From Gammaproteobacteria bacterium (GTDB lineage: Bacteria > Pseudomonadota > Gammaproteobacteria > Thiohalomonadales > Thiohalomonadaceae), in the NCBI GenBank assembly GCA_026196575.1, contig JAPHSX010000013.1, forward strand, positions 1-64,000: a stretch of DNA of 64,000 nt, written 5' to 3'. The translations under genes and the position numbers were made by a program. How positions within the stretch are numbered: the first letter of the stretch is position 1; each line of letters begins with the position of its first letter. Positions 9,234 through 18,110 of this stretch are shown here, in pieces. The notes under the pieces were generated by a model. It was not told where the DNA came from. It saw only the letters and a program-made list of their open reading frames with translations, and did not search any database.

Positions 9234-9683
9234 GTGCGGCTGGTCGTTGATAAGGCCCCCTTCTCTCCCTGGGAGAGCGTGGCGCGCTACGAGCGTGAGG
9301 TGGTGACCCCCTCCTTCCCCGGCAAGGTGGGGGCCGCCGCCACCTTTGTCGGTACCATGCGTGACTTTAACGAGGGCGATGAGGTGCGCGGCATGACCCT
9401 GGAGCACTATCCGGGTATGACCGAGCGGGAGCTGCAGCGCATTCTGGATGAGGCCGGTGGGCGCTGGACGCTGCTGGATGTGTTGCTGCACCACCGGGTC
9501 GGTGAGCTCAGTCCGCAGGAGCCGATCGTGCTGGTGGCGGTCTGGTCGGCCCACCGCAAGGAGGCCTTTGAGGCGTGCCGCCACATCATGGAGGCCCTCA
9601 AGTCGCGCGCCCCCTTCTGGAAAAAAGAGCAACTCGACGGCGGTCATCACCGCTGGGTAGAGAAGAATAGTGACGGCTACTAG
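9234..9683 (+). CDS. moaE: molybdopterin synthase catalytic subunit MoaE
   Basis: The 149-residue protein shows MoaE features: AAATFVGTMRDFNEGD, LEHYPGMTERELQ, LLHHRVGEL, VAVWSAHRKEAFEACRH and the lysine-containing PFWKKEQLDGGHHRW. MoaE binds the precursor and receives sulfur from the MoaD thiocarboxylate. The start is GTG, two bases after the moaD stop, with no in-frame ATG that would keep the N-terminal strand. No other cofactor genes (moaA, moaB, moeA, mog) are seen in this window. Confidence 0.95.
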   Translation: MRLVVDKAPFSPWESVARYEREVVTPSFPGKVGAAATFVGTMRDFNEGDEVRGMTLEHYPGMTERELQRILDEAGGRWTLLDVLLHHRVGELSPQEPIVLVAVWSAHRKEAFEACRHIMEALKSRAPFWKKEQLDGGHHRWVEKNSDGY

Positions 9684-9721
9684 ACTTCTCGTACAATTAG
9701 CCGTAGCCGTAAGGGTAAATC

Positions 9722-10117
9722 ATGAGCCATCTCAGTAGTGAACAACTCGTCCAGCTGCGCGAGCAAATCGAAGCGGAGCGCCGCCGTCTGCGTCAGGATA
9801 TTCGCGAGGAGCTCGCCCGCGGCGACAGCGAGCAGTATGCCGACCTGGCCGGTCAGGTGCACGATGCCGGCGAGGAGTCGGTGGCCGACCTGCTGAGTGA
9901 CATCAACGCCGCGGTATTGGGCAACACCATCAAGGCGTTGCGCGAGGTGGAGGCGGCGCAGGAGCGGTTGCGTCAGGGCACCTACGGGCGTTGCGAGGAG
10001 TGTGGTGAGGCGATCCCGCTGGCGCGCCTGCAGGCCTACCCCGCCGCCAGGCTCTGCCTCGCCGATCAGGAGCGCTACGAGGCGGCCCACCCGCAGGAGT
10101 CCCATCCCGGGCTCTAA
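9722..10117 (+). CDS. DksA/TraR-family zinc-finger protein with one altered ligand
   Basis: The 131-residue protein has two long N-terminal helices (about residues 5-85) and a C-terminal finger: CEECGEAIPLARL (Cys91, Cys94), then RLCLADQERYE with Cys112 and Asp115 where the fourth Cys is expected. DksA-like proteins enter the RNA polymerase secondary channel and adjust initiation. The coiled coil contains DAGEESVADLL, and some short family members act differently from DksA, so the role is uncertain. An AAGGG site precedes the ATG. The Cys-to-Asp change could still bind zinc, or make the finger less redox-sensitive. Confidence 0.8.
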   Translation: MSHLSSEQLVQLREQIEAERRRLRQDIREELARGDSEQYADLAGQVHDAGEESVADLLSDINAAVLGNTIKALREVEAAQERLRQGTYGRCEECGEAIPLARLQAYPAARLCLADQERYEAAHPQESHPGL

Positions 10118-10137
10118 CCCCAGCAAAGGACAGCTGC

Positions 10138-11907
10138 ATGGATGTGCTCATTGTAGATGACTCGGAGACGGTACTTCTCCTGCTGCAAGAGGTCGTGGCG
10201 CAGCGGGGGCACCGGGTTACAGCCTGTATTCATCCGGCGTGTGCCCTGGAGGCCTTTCAAGAGGCGCCCTATCCGTTGGTGTTGATGGACTGGGTGATGC
10301 CCGGAATGAGCGGGTTGGAGCTTGCCGGTAAATTTCGCTCACTCCCCGGTGGAGAGAGCTGTTACATCCTGATGATAACCGGGCGGGCGGAGCCCGATGA
10401 CCTTGCCAGGGCGCTGGATGCCGGCGCCAATGACTATATCGTCAAGCCGTGTGATATTAGTGTGCTGAACGTGCGGCTCACTATCGCGGAAAAACAGAGC
10501 CGGCTCTTGGCGGATCGCTATCGCAGTGAGAAGGAGCTCGACAAGACGCTGGCGAAGTTGGCATCAAGCCACAATGATATGCGGGAGATTCTCAACCATA
10601 TCTGCATCGGCACGGTGTTGACGGGTGAGAGTGACGAAATACTCTTTGTCAGCAACACGGCCTGTTCGATGTTCGAGGCGGAGAATCAGCGCTGTCTGGG
10701 CAAGTCGTGGCAGCAAGCCTTCCCCTTTAAACACGCGGATATGCTGCAGATAACGGAAATGGCACGGCGCAAGGAGAGTGAGAGGGAGAAGCTGCACCTG
10801 CACCTGCGTACCCCGGGCAACCACTACTATTGGGTCGACCTGATGATTCGCGATGATCCACGCGGGGAGCGGAGCAGAATATTTCTGTTTCAGGACATGA
10901 CCGAGGTGCGGGACCTGCGCCAACGTCTGGATGACAAGTCGCAGTTTCAGGATATCGTTGGCAAGAGCCGGCCGATGATGCTGCTCTACCAGCAGATTCA
11001 TGAGATCGCCCCCTCCGACATCACGGTGTTGATTGATGGCGAAACGGGTGCCGGCAAGGAGATGGTGGCGCGCGCCATTCATGATTTAAGTCACCGCAAC
11101 AAAAACCCCTTTATTGCCGTTAACTGCGCCGGGCTTGCCGACGCACTGCTTACCAGTCAGCTTTTTGGTCATGTGCGCGGGGCATTTACCGGGGCGATTA
11201 AGGATCAGAAGGGGCTGTTCGAGGCGGCCGAGGGCGGCACCCTGTTCCTTGATGAGATTGGTGAGATCTCGGTGGCGATGCAGACGGCCCTGCTGCGTGC
11301 CCTGCAGGAGCGTGAGGTGACGCGCGTCGGCGAAAACCTGCCGCGCAAGGTGAATGTGCGAATTATTGCCGCCACCAACCGTGACTTGGACAAGGAGGTG
11401 GCGGCGGGCAATTTTCGTGCGGACCTGATGTACCGTATCCGTGTGGCCCATCTGCGGTTGCCGCCACTGCGTGAACGACTGGAGGATATCCCGTTGCTGG
11501 TTAATCTCTTTCTGGTTCGCTATCGTGCCGCCAGCGGCAAGGAGATGTTGCAGCTCGGCCAGTCAGCCCTGCGGCGGCTCACCGATTACTCCTGGCCCGG
11601 CAATGTGCGTGAACTGGAGAATGCCATTGAGGTGGCCGCGTTGCGCTGCAAGGGGCATGTGATTGAGGCGGCAGATCTGCCCCTGTCACTTCAAGACCAG
11701 AAGGCCCCCGCCAGAGAGGGGGCAACTATCCCCCTTGGTGCCGCCGCTGCGCCGCGAACGGCGCAGGCAGATGAGACGCCGGAGCGCCAGCGTATCCTCG
11801 ATGCCCTCACCCAAGCCAGGGGTAGCCGCAAGGAGGCGGCACGGTTGCTGGGGATGAGTCGCGCCACATTTTATCGCCGTGTCGAGCAGCACGAGATTGA
11901 ACTCTAG
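10138..11907 (+). CDS. sigma-54-dependent response regulator (receiver-PAS-AAA+-Fis HTH)
   Basis: The 589-residue protein has a receiver domain (residues 1-120: acidic pair Asp7/Asp8, phospho-acceptor Asp51 in LMDWVMPG, Lys103), a PAS-like region (about 150-262), and a sigma-54 AAA+ domain. The last carries Walker A GETGAGKE at 301-308, GAFTGA at 348-353 for sigma-54 contact and Walker B GTLFLDE at 367-373. A Fis-type helix-turn-helix ([19 protein letters not shown]) closes it. It activates sigma-54 promoters when phosphorylated, perhaps also reading a ligand through PAS. No histidine kinase is adjacent; the partner and targets are unknown. Confidence 0.9.
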   Translation: MDVLIVDDSETVLLLLQEVVAQRGHRVTACIHPACALEAFQEAPYPLVLMDWVMPGMSGLELAGKFRSLPGGESCYILMITGRAEPDDLARALDAGANDYIVKPCDISVLNVRLTIAEKQSRLLADRYRSEKELDKTLAKLASSHNDMREILNHICIGTVLTGESDEILFVSNTACSMFEAENQRCLGKSWQQAFPFKHADMLQITEMARRKESEREKLHLHLRTPGNHYYWVDLMIRDDPRGERSRIFLFQDMTEVRDLRQRLDDKSQFQDIVGKSRPMMLLYQQIHEIAPSDITVLIDGETGAGKEMVARAIHDLSHRNKNPFIAVNCAGLADALLTSQLFGHVRGAFTGAIKDQKGLFEAAEGGTLFLDEIGEISVAMQTALLRALQEREVTRVGENLPRKVNVRIIAATNRDLDKEVAAGNFRADLMYRIRVAHLRLPPLRERLEDIPLLVNLFLVRYRAASGKEMLQLGQSALRRLTDYSWPGNVRELENAIEVAALRCKGHVIEAADLPLSLQDQKAPAREGATIPLGAAAAPRTAQADETPERQRILDALTQARGSRKEAARLLGMSRATFYRRVEQHEIEL

Positions 11908-11964
11908 CAGGCTGATACGGCGAAAAATTCACCGCGTAAGCCATCGCACCGCATCCTTGGGTCA

Positions 11965-12000
11965 CTTCTGCCGCTTCTGCCGCTTCTGCCGCTTCCGCGG
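11965..12000 (+). repeat. 9-bp tandem repeat (CTTCTGCCG)
   Basis: Three exact copies of CTTCTGCCG and a degenerate fourth stand in the 141-bp gap between two convergent genes. The array is non-coding and probably arose by slippage. Confidence 0.8.
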
Positions 12001-12048
12001 AGGGTGCGACCGCGCCTACCCTCTGGCTTGGGGTAAATGGCCGGCAAT

Positions 12049-14505
12049 TCACTCTGGCCAGTCACAAAAAGGGTCGAGCCCTTCGCCGCATGACGCTTTC
12101 CCTTTACTTCGAAGCCGCAGCTCCGCCAGCAGCGGCAGATGGTCGGAGGCAACGCGTGCCAGCTCCGTGGCGGGCACTTCGATGTGCCTTGCCTCCAGCC
12201 GCGGGCCGATAAAGATATGATCGATGCGCACGCGAGGAAAGCGGCTGGAAAAGGTTCCCTTGGGGCGGTGTTGCGGGGCGGCAATCTGCACGTCGCTGAG
12301 TCGGGTGGCGAGGTGGCGACAGATCGGCGAGGAGGGCAGGGCGTTAAAGTCGCCACACAGGATCACCGGATCCTGGCAGCGTTCATCCGCCAGCCAGTCG
12401 CGGCCCAACAGGGCCTCCACCTGTGCCAGCCGTTCGCTGGGGTATAGCCCCAGATGGGTGTTGATGACCTGCACCTCGGTGCCGTGCAGGTCGATGGCCA
12501 CCCACAGCGCGCCGCGCGGTTCGAGGCGTGGCCGTTGCGCCAGACCCGGCAGCAGTTTCGCCTTGACCAAGCGCAGTGGCAGGTGTGTGAGGATGGCGTC
12601 ACCGTAGCGCTCCTCGGCGAGGTGCAGTGCCGGGTGGAAGTGAAAATCCATCTCCAGGTAGCGGGCAATGAGGTGGGCCTGATCCATGCTGTCACTGCGT
12701 ACCCGTCCGACATCCAGCTCCTGCAGCGCGACCACGTCCGGTCTGGCACGGGCGATCACGCGGGCAATGCGCTCGACGTCGAGCTTGCCGTCCATGCCGA
12801 CACAACCGTGGACGTTGTAGGTCATGATGCGAAGGGTATCCGTTCGGCTGGTGGCGCTGCGTAGCGGGGCATCATGGCGTTGCGTTGTCGGGCGGCCCAG
12901 GTGATGCAGCGCTGCCTCGCGCAGCTGGCCGGGGCGCAGGTAGGGCATCGTGCGCGTTGCCAGGCGGGTGTCGGCGGGGAGCAGGGCAAAGGCGTTAGTC
13001 TCCTCCGGCGTTGCCCCCGCATGCGCGCCGTTCTCCTCGGCGAAGGTGAGCGGTGTCACGCCGTCGCACCAACCCAGCAGGGTAAAGTCACCGGCATCCG
13101 GGTGGGTACACAGGCGCTGCAGATCCTCGCCGAGCGCATCGAGGAACGGGTGTTGCGGGCCGAACACCATGGCGCGATCCCGCGGCAGCTGAAACTCCCC
13201 CGCCGCAGTATAGGCGCACAACCGATGCGGTCTCTTCATCGTCAGCACCAGCGGCACCTTGTGCCGCTGCACCAGTTCATGCACGACCACCTCACGCTCC
13301 TCAGCGCTCAAGGGTTGTGGCGCATAGATGTGCGCCACAGGCCCCAGCCCGGCGACGAGCGGTAGCGGCCCCGTGCCGTTCTCACCACTCATTCCCAGTA
13401 CCGAAAACAGGTGCTGGAACCCTGCGCCGCCGAGAAGCCGTACCCGCTGGGTCTGGATGGTGTCACTGGTGTGATTGCCACCCCCGGTTGGTGTGCTGCG
13501 CAGTTGCGCAAACACAGTGGCCACCGCCTCTTTCAGGCTATAGCCCTGTTGCTGGTGATAGCTTTGCACCGGCACCTGCCCGTGGTCGGAATAGATCCAG
13601 ACGTCGTAGTGGCGCCAGGCGGAGTGGTTGGCGGCACGCCACAGGCGGGTGATGGCATCGTCAATCCCCTTGAGCGACCAGTGGGCAAACAGCGAGTGCG
13701 GGCCGCGGCGGTGCGACTGCTCGTCATAACCCAGAAAGTTGAGGTGAATCACCGGCAGGCCGCGACTGATATCGATCTTGCCGCCGATGACGCAGAGCTC
13801 GCGCAGCAGGATGGCAATCGCGACCCGTGTCGGGATGAATTTCAGCTCCTTGGCAAGGTTGTGGCCGCCGACCAGGCCGCGCACAAAATCCCACAGCGCC
13901 AGCCCCACCTCCAACAGCAGCAACAGCGCAATGCGCAAGAAGCTGTAGAGATTGCTGAGCACAAAGGCGAGCAGCACCAGCGGATTGACCCCGCGCAGTG
14001 CCGGCCCCCAGCCCATGGCGGCGGGACAGAAGTGGGGCTCCGCCGCGCCGCCGGTAAAGACGTTCGCGTAGGCGCTGCCCCCCCGCAGGAGCGCCTCGTT
14101 GCCGCTGTGTGCCAGGAGTGCCTCGATGCGCGCGGCCGCGACCGGCTCGAACATGCGCACCAGCTGGCGCGAGGCGTGGTCCCGGTAGGCAAATGCCGGG
14201 ACCGCGCCCTTGATGCCGTAGAAGAGCTCCGCCTGCACCGCCGGGGTGGTCGACGGCAGGCCGGAGTAGAGGGTATGTTGCTGGTAGTGTTCGCGCCGGA
14301 TCAGCCGCTGCAGAAACGGCATTTCATTGTGCGCCAGGGCCTGTTCCAGTTGCGGTTGCGAGAGTCCATCGATCTGGATCAGGATGAGTCCCGCACGCGT
14401 CGACGCCCCCGCCGAGACGGGCAGATGCAACAGGCGCGCCAGCCAGACACTGCGACTGAGGTTGCGGCGCAGGCGCCGCAGGAGGGTCTCGATTCTCCCG
14501 AGCAT
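12049..14505 (-). CDS. fusion of an alkaline-phosphatase-superfamily domain with an endonuclease/exonuclease/phosphatase domain
   Basis: The 818-residue protein joins two hydrolases. Residues about 38-535 form an alkaline-phosphatase-superfamily domain with ILIQIDGLS for the first metal ligand, GLPSTTPAVQ holding the Thr nucleophile, LNFLGYDEQSHRRGP and IYSDHGQVP for further ligands; a hydrophobic stretch of about 35 residues near 195-230 may anchor it in a membrane. Residues about 555-805 form an EEP domain with MTYNVHG, VVALQELD, VINTHLGLY, LCGDFNALPSS and VASDHLPLLAEL, as in DNase I-like and endonuclease/phosphatase EEP proteins. Both act on phosphodiesters or phosphomonoesters, so sequential action on one lipid-linked substrate is plausible. 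Last gene of a four-gene operon. Confidence 0.85.
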   Translation of the reverse strand: MLGRIETLLRRLRRNLSRSVWLARLLHLPVSAGASTRAGLILIQIDGLSQPQLEQALAHNEMPFLQRLIRREHYQQHTLYSGLPSTTPAVQAELFYGIKGAVPAFAYRDHASRQLVRMFEPVAAARIEALLAHSGNEALLRGGSAYANVFTGGAAEPHFCPAAMGWGPALRGVNPLVLLAFVLSNLYSFLRIALLLLLEVGLALWDFVRGLVGGHNLAKELKFIPTRVAIAILLRELCVIGGKIDISRGLPVIHLNFLGYDEQSHRRGPHSLFAHWSLKGIDDAITRLWRAANHSAWRHYDVWIYSDHGQVPVQSYHQQQGYSLKEAVATVFAQLRSTPTGGGNHTSDTIQTQRVRLLGGAGFQHLFSVLGMSGENGTGPLPLVAGLGPVAHIYAPQPLSAEEREVVVHELVQRHKVPLVLTMKRPHRLCAYTAAGEFQLPRDRAMVFGPQHPFLDALGEDLQRLCTHPDAGDFTLLGWCDGVTPLTFAEENGAHAGATPEETNAFALLPADTRLATRTMPYLRPGQLREAALHHLGRPTTQRHDAPLRSATSRTDTLRIMTYNVHGCVGMDGKLDVERIARVIARARPDVVALQELDVGRVRSDSMDQAHLIARYLEMDFHFHPALHLAEERYGDAILTHLPLRLVKAKLLPGLAQRPRLEPRGALWVAIDLHGTEVQVINTHLGLYPSERLAQVEALLGRDWLADERCQDPVILCGDFNALPSSPICRHLATRLSDVQIAAPQHRPKGTFSSRFPRVRIDHIFIGPRLEARHIEVPATELARVASDHLPLLAELRLRSKGKASCGEGLDPFCDWPE

Positions 14506-14570
14506 GGGTCAACCTGTTATCCGCGTGAGCGGTGGTAGCGGCGGGTGATCATGAGCGTGCCGTGGCGCAC

Positions 14571-15860
14571 TCATTCGCGAAATCTTTCGTTAAAGAGGTG
14601 TGTGCACAGGGCCGCGTCACCGGCGCCGACGACGCTTTTCAGGATCTCCCACTCTGCCTTCATCCAGCTCGCGGCCTCCTCCCACTCCCTGGCGTCCCTC
14701 TTGGCCGCCGCAGGAAATTTTTCCGTGAGCATGGCGTAGCCGGCGAGGGCCTTGTCCGCGCAGCGCGGCATGGAGAAGGCCGCGGCGGTCTTGAGTGCGA
14801 CCCTTGTCAGTGCCCGCCGCCGCTCCGGCGGCAGGGTAACCACCCACTGCAATGCGGCGCTGAATGTCTCGGGCGTCGCCTCCGGCAGCAGGCGGCCGTT
14901 TACCCCGTCCCGCACCACCTCCCGCGTGCCGCCGCCATCGAGCGCGACCACCGGCAGCCCGGCCGCCATCGCCTCGATCAGCACTATCCCCTGCGTTTCA
15001 CTTTGCGAGGCGAAGGCAAACAGATCCATCGCGTGCAGGGCGTCGGCCAGTGGCTGCTGTTGCAGGATGCCGACGATGTGCAGCCTCGTGGCAACCCCGG
15101 CCTGCTCGACGATCTGCCGCAGTACCTCCTGGGCGGGGCCGCTACCGATAATGAGAAGATGCGCCTGCGGGTGTGTGGTGGCGAAAGCGGCGAGCGCCCG
15201 CGCGAGAAATTCCAGATTCTTTTCCGGGGCGAGACGCCCCAGATGGCCAGCCACGAAGGCCTCTTCGGGTATTCCCAGCTGGCGGCGAAAGGCGCGGCCG
15301 TCGCCCTGGGCAAAATGGTGCAGGGTGATGCCGGTGGGCACGACGGCAATCGGTGTGGTGACGCCGCGCTCCTGCAGCAGCGCGCGCAGGCTCTCGCTGG
15401 GGGCGAAGACCTTGTCGGTGAGGTTGGCATAACGGGTCGCCAGCGCGATGGCAAAGCGTTTCAGGGCAGGGGAGTCGCCGGGAACATAGTGGGTGTATTG
15501 CTCGTACAGGGTGTGGTGGGTGAAGACCAGCGGCAGCAAGCGCGAGCGCGCAATGCGCAGCGCCGTCATGCCCAGCAGGAAGGGGTGCTGGGAGTGCACG
15601 ATGTCAGGGCGGAAGTTATCCAGCCTTGCGCTGAGGCGTGGATGCAGCGGCAGCGCCACGGAGAACTCCGTGGCGTTGAAATTGCGGATTGCCGGGATGC
15701 GGATCACCCCCTCTTCGTGCGCCGGCATCCCGGAAAATTCGGGGGCGACAACCAGCACGCGGTGCCCGCGTTGGCGGTACTGCGCGCGAAAGGCCTCCAC
15801 CGAGCGGGCGACCCCGCCCACATGCGGGCTGAAGGTGTTGGTGAGCAGCAGGATATTCAT
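14571..15860 (-). CDS. GT4-family glycosyltransferase
   Basis: The 429-residue protein shows the GT-B fold of family GT4: NTFSPHVGGVARSVEAF at the N-terminus, VPTGITLHHF in the linker, GHLGRLAPEKNLEFL at the start of the C-domain, and the nucleotide-sugar motif SETQGIVLIEAMAAGLPVVA. Close relatives include diacylglycerol glucosyl- and mannosyltransferases, so a lipid acceptor is possible. It starts 3 bases after the glycosidase-like gene, without a strong ribosome site, implying coupling. The C-terminal 60 residues after AFSMPRCADKALAGY form an extra helical tail of unknown role. Confidence 0.87.
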   Translation of the reverse strand: MNILLLTNTFSPHVGGVARSVEAFRAQYRQRGHRVLVVAPEFSGMPAHEEGVIRIPAIRNFNATEFSVALPLHPRLSARLDNFRPDIVHSQHPFLLGMTALRIARSRLLPLVFTHHTLYEQYTHYVPGDSPALKRFAIALATRYANLTDKVFAPSESLRALLQERGVTTPIAVVPTGITLHHFAQGDGRAFRRQLGIPEEAFVAGHLGRLAPEKNLEFLARALAAFATTHPQAHLLIIGSGPAQEVLRQIVEQAGVATRLHIVGILQQQPLADALHAMDLFAFASQSETQGIVLIEAMAAGLPVVALDGGGTREVVRDGVNGRLLPEATPETFSAALQWVVTLPPERRRALTRVALKTAAAFSMPRCADKALAGYAMLTEKFPAAAKRDAREWEEAASWMKAEWEILKSVVGAGDAALCTHLFNERFRE

Positions 15861-15863
15861 GGC

Positions 15864-18110
15864 TCACGCCGGCCGTTTGACCGGCACCACGGCCTCCCTG
15901 CCATCGTCAACGGTTTCCGCCACAAAACCGGGCAGCCGGATCTCGATCGGCGGGGCGCCACGATGCCACGCCCCCTGCCAGGTGATGCGCGGGACACCGT
16001 CGCCAGCCGGGGTGATGGTGAGGGAGAGGGTGCCAAACGCCGTCGGTGCCGGGCCGAAACCTATCGGGCTCTCCTGCTCCAGCCAGCGTTCCGGAATGCC
16101 CGCGCAGAGGATGAGATGATCGCCCTCTTCGCGCACAAAACAGTTGCGCAGCATCAATAGCCACTCGGCGGCGGCCCACACATGGTGGCCATCACCCATG
16201 CAGCCGCCGCCGGTGCGCGGGTGGATCGCCTCCGGCCACTGCCCGGTCGGCGAGGCCAGGGCGGCAACCGCGTCCATCAGCTCCAGGTGGCGTGGATCAC
16301 CGGCGCGCAGCAGGATCTGCGCGATGTGCAGCGTGAGGTAGGCGTTGAGTCCGGAGTGGATCATGTCCTGATAGAAGGCGCCGTTGACACAGCAGCGTTC
16401 GAGCAGGAACTCGACCGTATCGAGTAGCCGGGGATCGTCCGGCGCACTGAGCTGCGTCGGATAGCCGAATGCCAGTGAGCCGATGGCGCCGGCATCCATG
16501 CGGCGATAGGGCGAGGCGGGCATCGCCGCGCGGCCGAGCCGCTGCGCGCACTGTGCCAGGCTGCGCTCCACAGCCGCCGTGTACGCCACCGCGCCCGCGC
16601 CAAACTCCTCCGCGCAGGCGGTATCTCCCGCTGCGCACAGGGAGACCGCGGCGCGCAGACCGGCTATCGCCCAGAAGTCATCCCAATAGTAATAGTCGTT
16701 GGGTCCCAGATGCTCGGCGCTGAAACCGGCCGGTAGCAGACCGGCGTGGGGGGCATTCAGATCGTCGCCGAGCCGCTTGTTAATCAACCAGCGGGCACCG
16801 CGCTGGATTGGCCCCGCCCACTGCGCAGGGGGCGGCTCGCCGGTCAGGGCGCAGTACCGCTGCAGGATCCACAGCACCTCGCCATTGGCATCCCACTCCC
16901 CCTCCTGGGAGCGGAAATAGCCCGCGGCGGTCTGCCGTTCGGGGAACCGCCCCAGCGCGCGTGCGGCACGCCCGGTGAGGCCGGCACAGAGCAGTGCGTG
17001 GATGATGAAGGCGGCATCGCGAAACCAGAACCGCTTGTAGGTGTAGGGGCCGGGATAGACCTCTCCGGGCGAGTGCAGGATGAGCGAGGTGATGGCGGCA
17101 TCGTAAAGAAACTGGTAACGCGGCTCCGGACAGCTCAGTTGGCAGTGACCGCGCCGCGCCGTCTCCCAGCCATCGTTCGCGGGCAGCCGGGTGGTGCCGT
17201 CCGCCAGCGCTATGGTGGCGGTGAGTTCGCCATCCGCACCGCCCTTCAGCGCAAACAGCGCCGCCGCGCTGAGCATGCCCACGTCGCAGCTCCCCGCGCC
17301 CTGATCCTCCAGATCCTGAAGGTGAATATGGACATCGCCATTGCGGTAATCGGAGAGATGGTGCCGCTCGGCGGGGGCGCTGAAGCGCACAGTCCGGTTG
17401 CCGTCCACCGTCCAGCCATCGCGCCCGGCAGAGAGGGCGACCTGGTGGATGAAGCTCACCCCTTCGGGGTTTTGCGGGCGCAAGGCGAGGATCAGCCAGC
17501 CGTCGCTATCGCTGCGCGCCTGCAGTCGCAGCGTGCACACCGGGAGTCCCGCCTCCAGCTTGACCCAGACGCTGCTGATGAGGGCCGCCCCCTCCATTTC
17601 GGTCTCGGTGGTGATACGCACCCCTGTACCCATCTCCTGGCGTTGGCGGCACGCGAGGCTGCGCGAGGGCAGCAGGCAGCGCCCATCCGCGGTCAGCAAC
17701 CAGCCGTCCAGCGACCAGCCATCGAGAAACGGTGTCAGCAGGCCGCGCGGGTCGACAATCGGCAACTCCGTGCAGTCCGGATAGCCGATGGCGGTCCAGT
17801 TGCGGTGGGTGAGATTGATATGCGTGATGGAGAAGGCGCGCGGGATAAAGGAGTCGCTGGTGGGGTCGAACTGGCGTTCGATCCAGTAGGGCCAGACCCA
17901 GTCCAGGTTGTGCTGGATGACTCGGCTGTTGATCAGCCCGCGTGCGTGAAATACCACCCCGGCACGCAGCAGCTCGATGGGCTCGCCCACCTCCGAGGGC
18001 TGGGCAAAGCCGTGCAGCCGCGCCAGCAGGGCGATGGGGTCGAGAAACCCTTGTTGGCGGGCGAGGCGGCGAATCACCAGGCGCCACGGCAGCCATTTCA
18101 GCCAGCTCAT
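15864..18110 (-). CDS. six-hairpin glycosidase-like protein
   Basis: The 748-residue protein has an N-terminal region (1-340) rich in beta structure and a C-terminal (alpha/alpha)6-barrel region (about 345-680) with YKRFWFRDAAFIIHALL, QEGEWDANGEVLWILQRY, NDYYYWDDFWAIAGLRAAV and a final QWPEAIHPRTGGGCMGDGHH. Acidic residues in RDA, WDANGE and WDD motifs are typical of inverting glycoside hydrolases of this fold (GH15/GH37/GH63-like). No signal peptide is evident, so action on a cytoplasmic or inner-face glycan is likely. The start overlaps the stop of the TVP38-like gene by 4 bases (ATGA) and has a GAGGAGGAT site. Confidence 0.75.
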   Translation of the reverse strand: MSWLKWLPWRLVIRRLARQQGFLDPIALLARLHGFAQPSEVGEPIELLRAGVVFHARGLINSRVIQHNLDWVWPYWIERQFDPTSDSFIPRAFSITHINLTHRNWTAIGYPDCTELPIVDPRGLLTPFLDGWSLDGWLLTADGRCLLPSRSLACRQRQEMGTGVRITTETEMEGAALISSVWVKLEAGLPVCTLRLQARSDSDGWLILALRPQNPEGVSFIHQVALSAGRDGWTVDGNRTVRFSAPAERHHLSDYRNGDVHIHLQDLEDQGAGSCDVGMLSAAALFALKGGADGELTATIALADGTTRLPANDGWETARRGHCQLSCPEPRYQFLYDAAITSLILHSPGEVYPGPYTYKRFWFRDAAFIIHALLCAGLTGRAARALGRFPERQTAAGYFRSQEGEWDANGEVLWILQRYCALTGEPPPAQWAGPIQRGARWLINKRLGDDLNAPHAGLLPAGFSAEHLGPNDYYYWDDFWAIAGLRAAVSLCAAGDTACAEEFGAGAVAYTAAVERSLAQCAQRLGRAAMPASPYRRMDAGAIGSLAFGYPTQLSAPDDPRLLDTVEFLLERCCVNGAFYQDMIHSGLNAYLTLHIAQILLRAGDPRHLELMDAVAALASPTGQWPEAIHPRTGGGCMGDGHHVWAAAEWLLMLRNCFVREEGDHLILCAGIPERWLEQESPIGFGPAPTAFGTLSLTITPAGDGVPRITWQGAWHRGAPPIEIRLPGFVAETVDDGREAVVPVKRPA

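Noticed and set aside
13411-14538. Plus-strand open frame of 375 codons opposite the phosphohydrolase fusion
   Set aside because: Antisense to intact AP-superfamily motifs and rich in His, Gln and Arg without domain features.
14532-16160. A long plus-strand open frame (542 codons) across the GT4 gene
   Set aside because: It is antisense to a clear glycosyltransferase with full family motifs; its translation is rich in Arg, Gly and Gln with no recognisable fold. High GC content favours such shadow frames.
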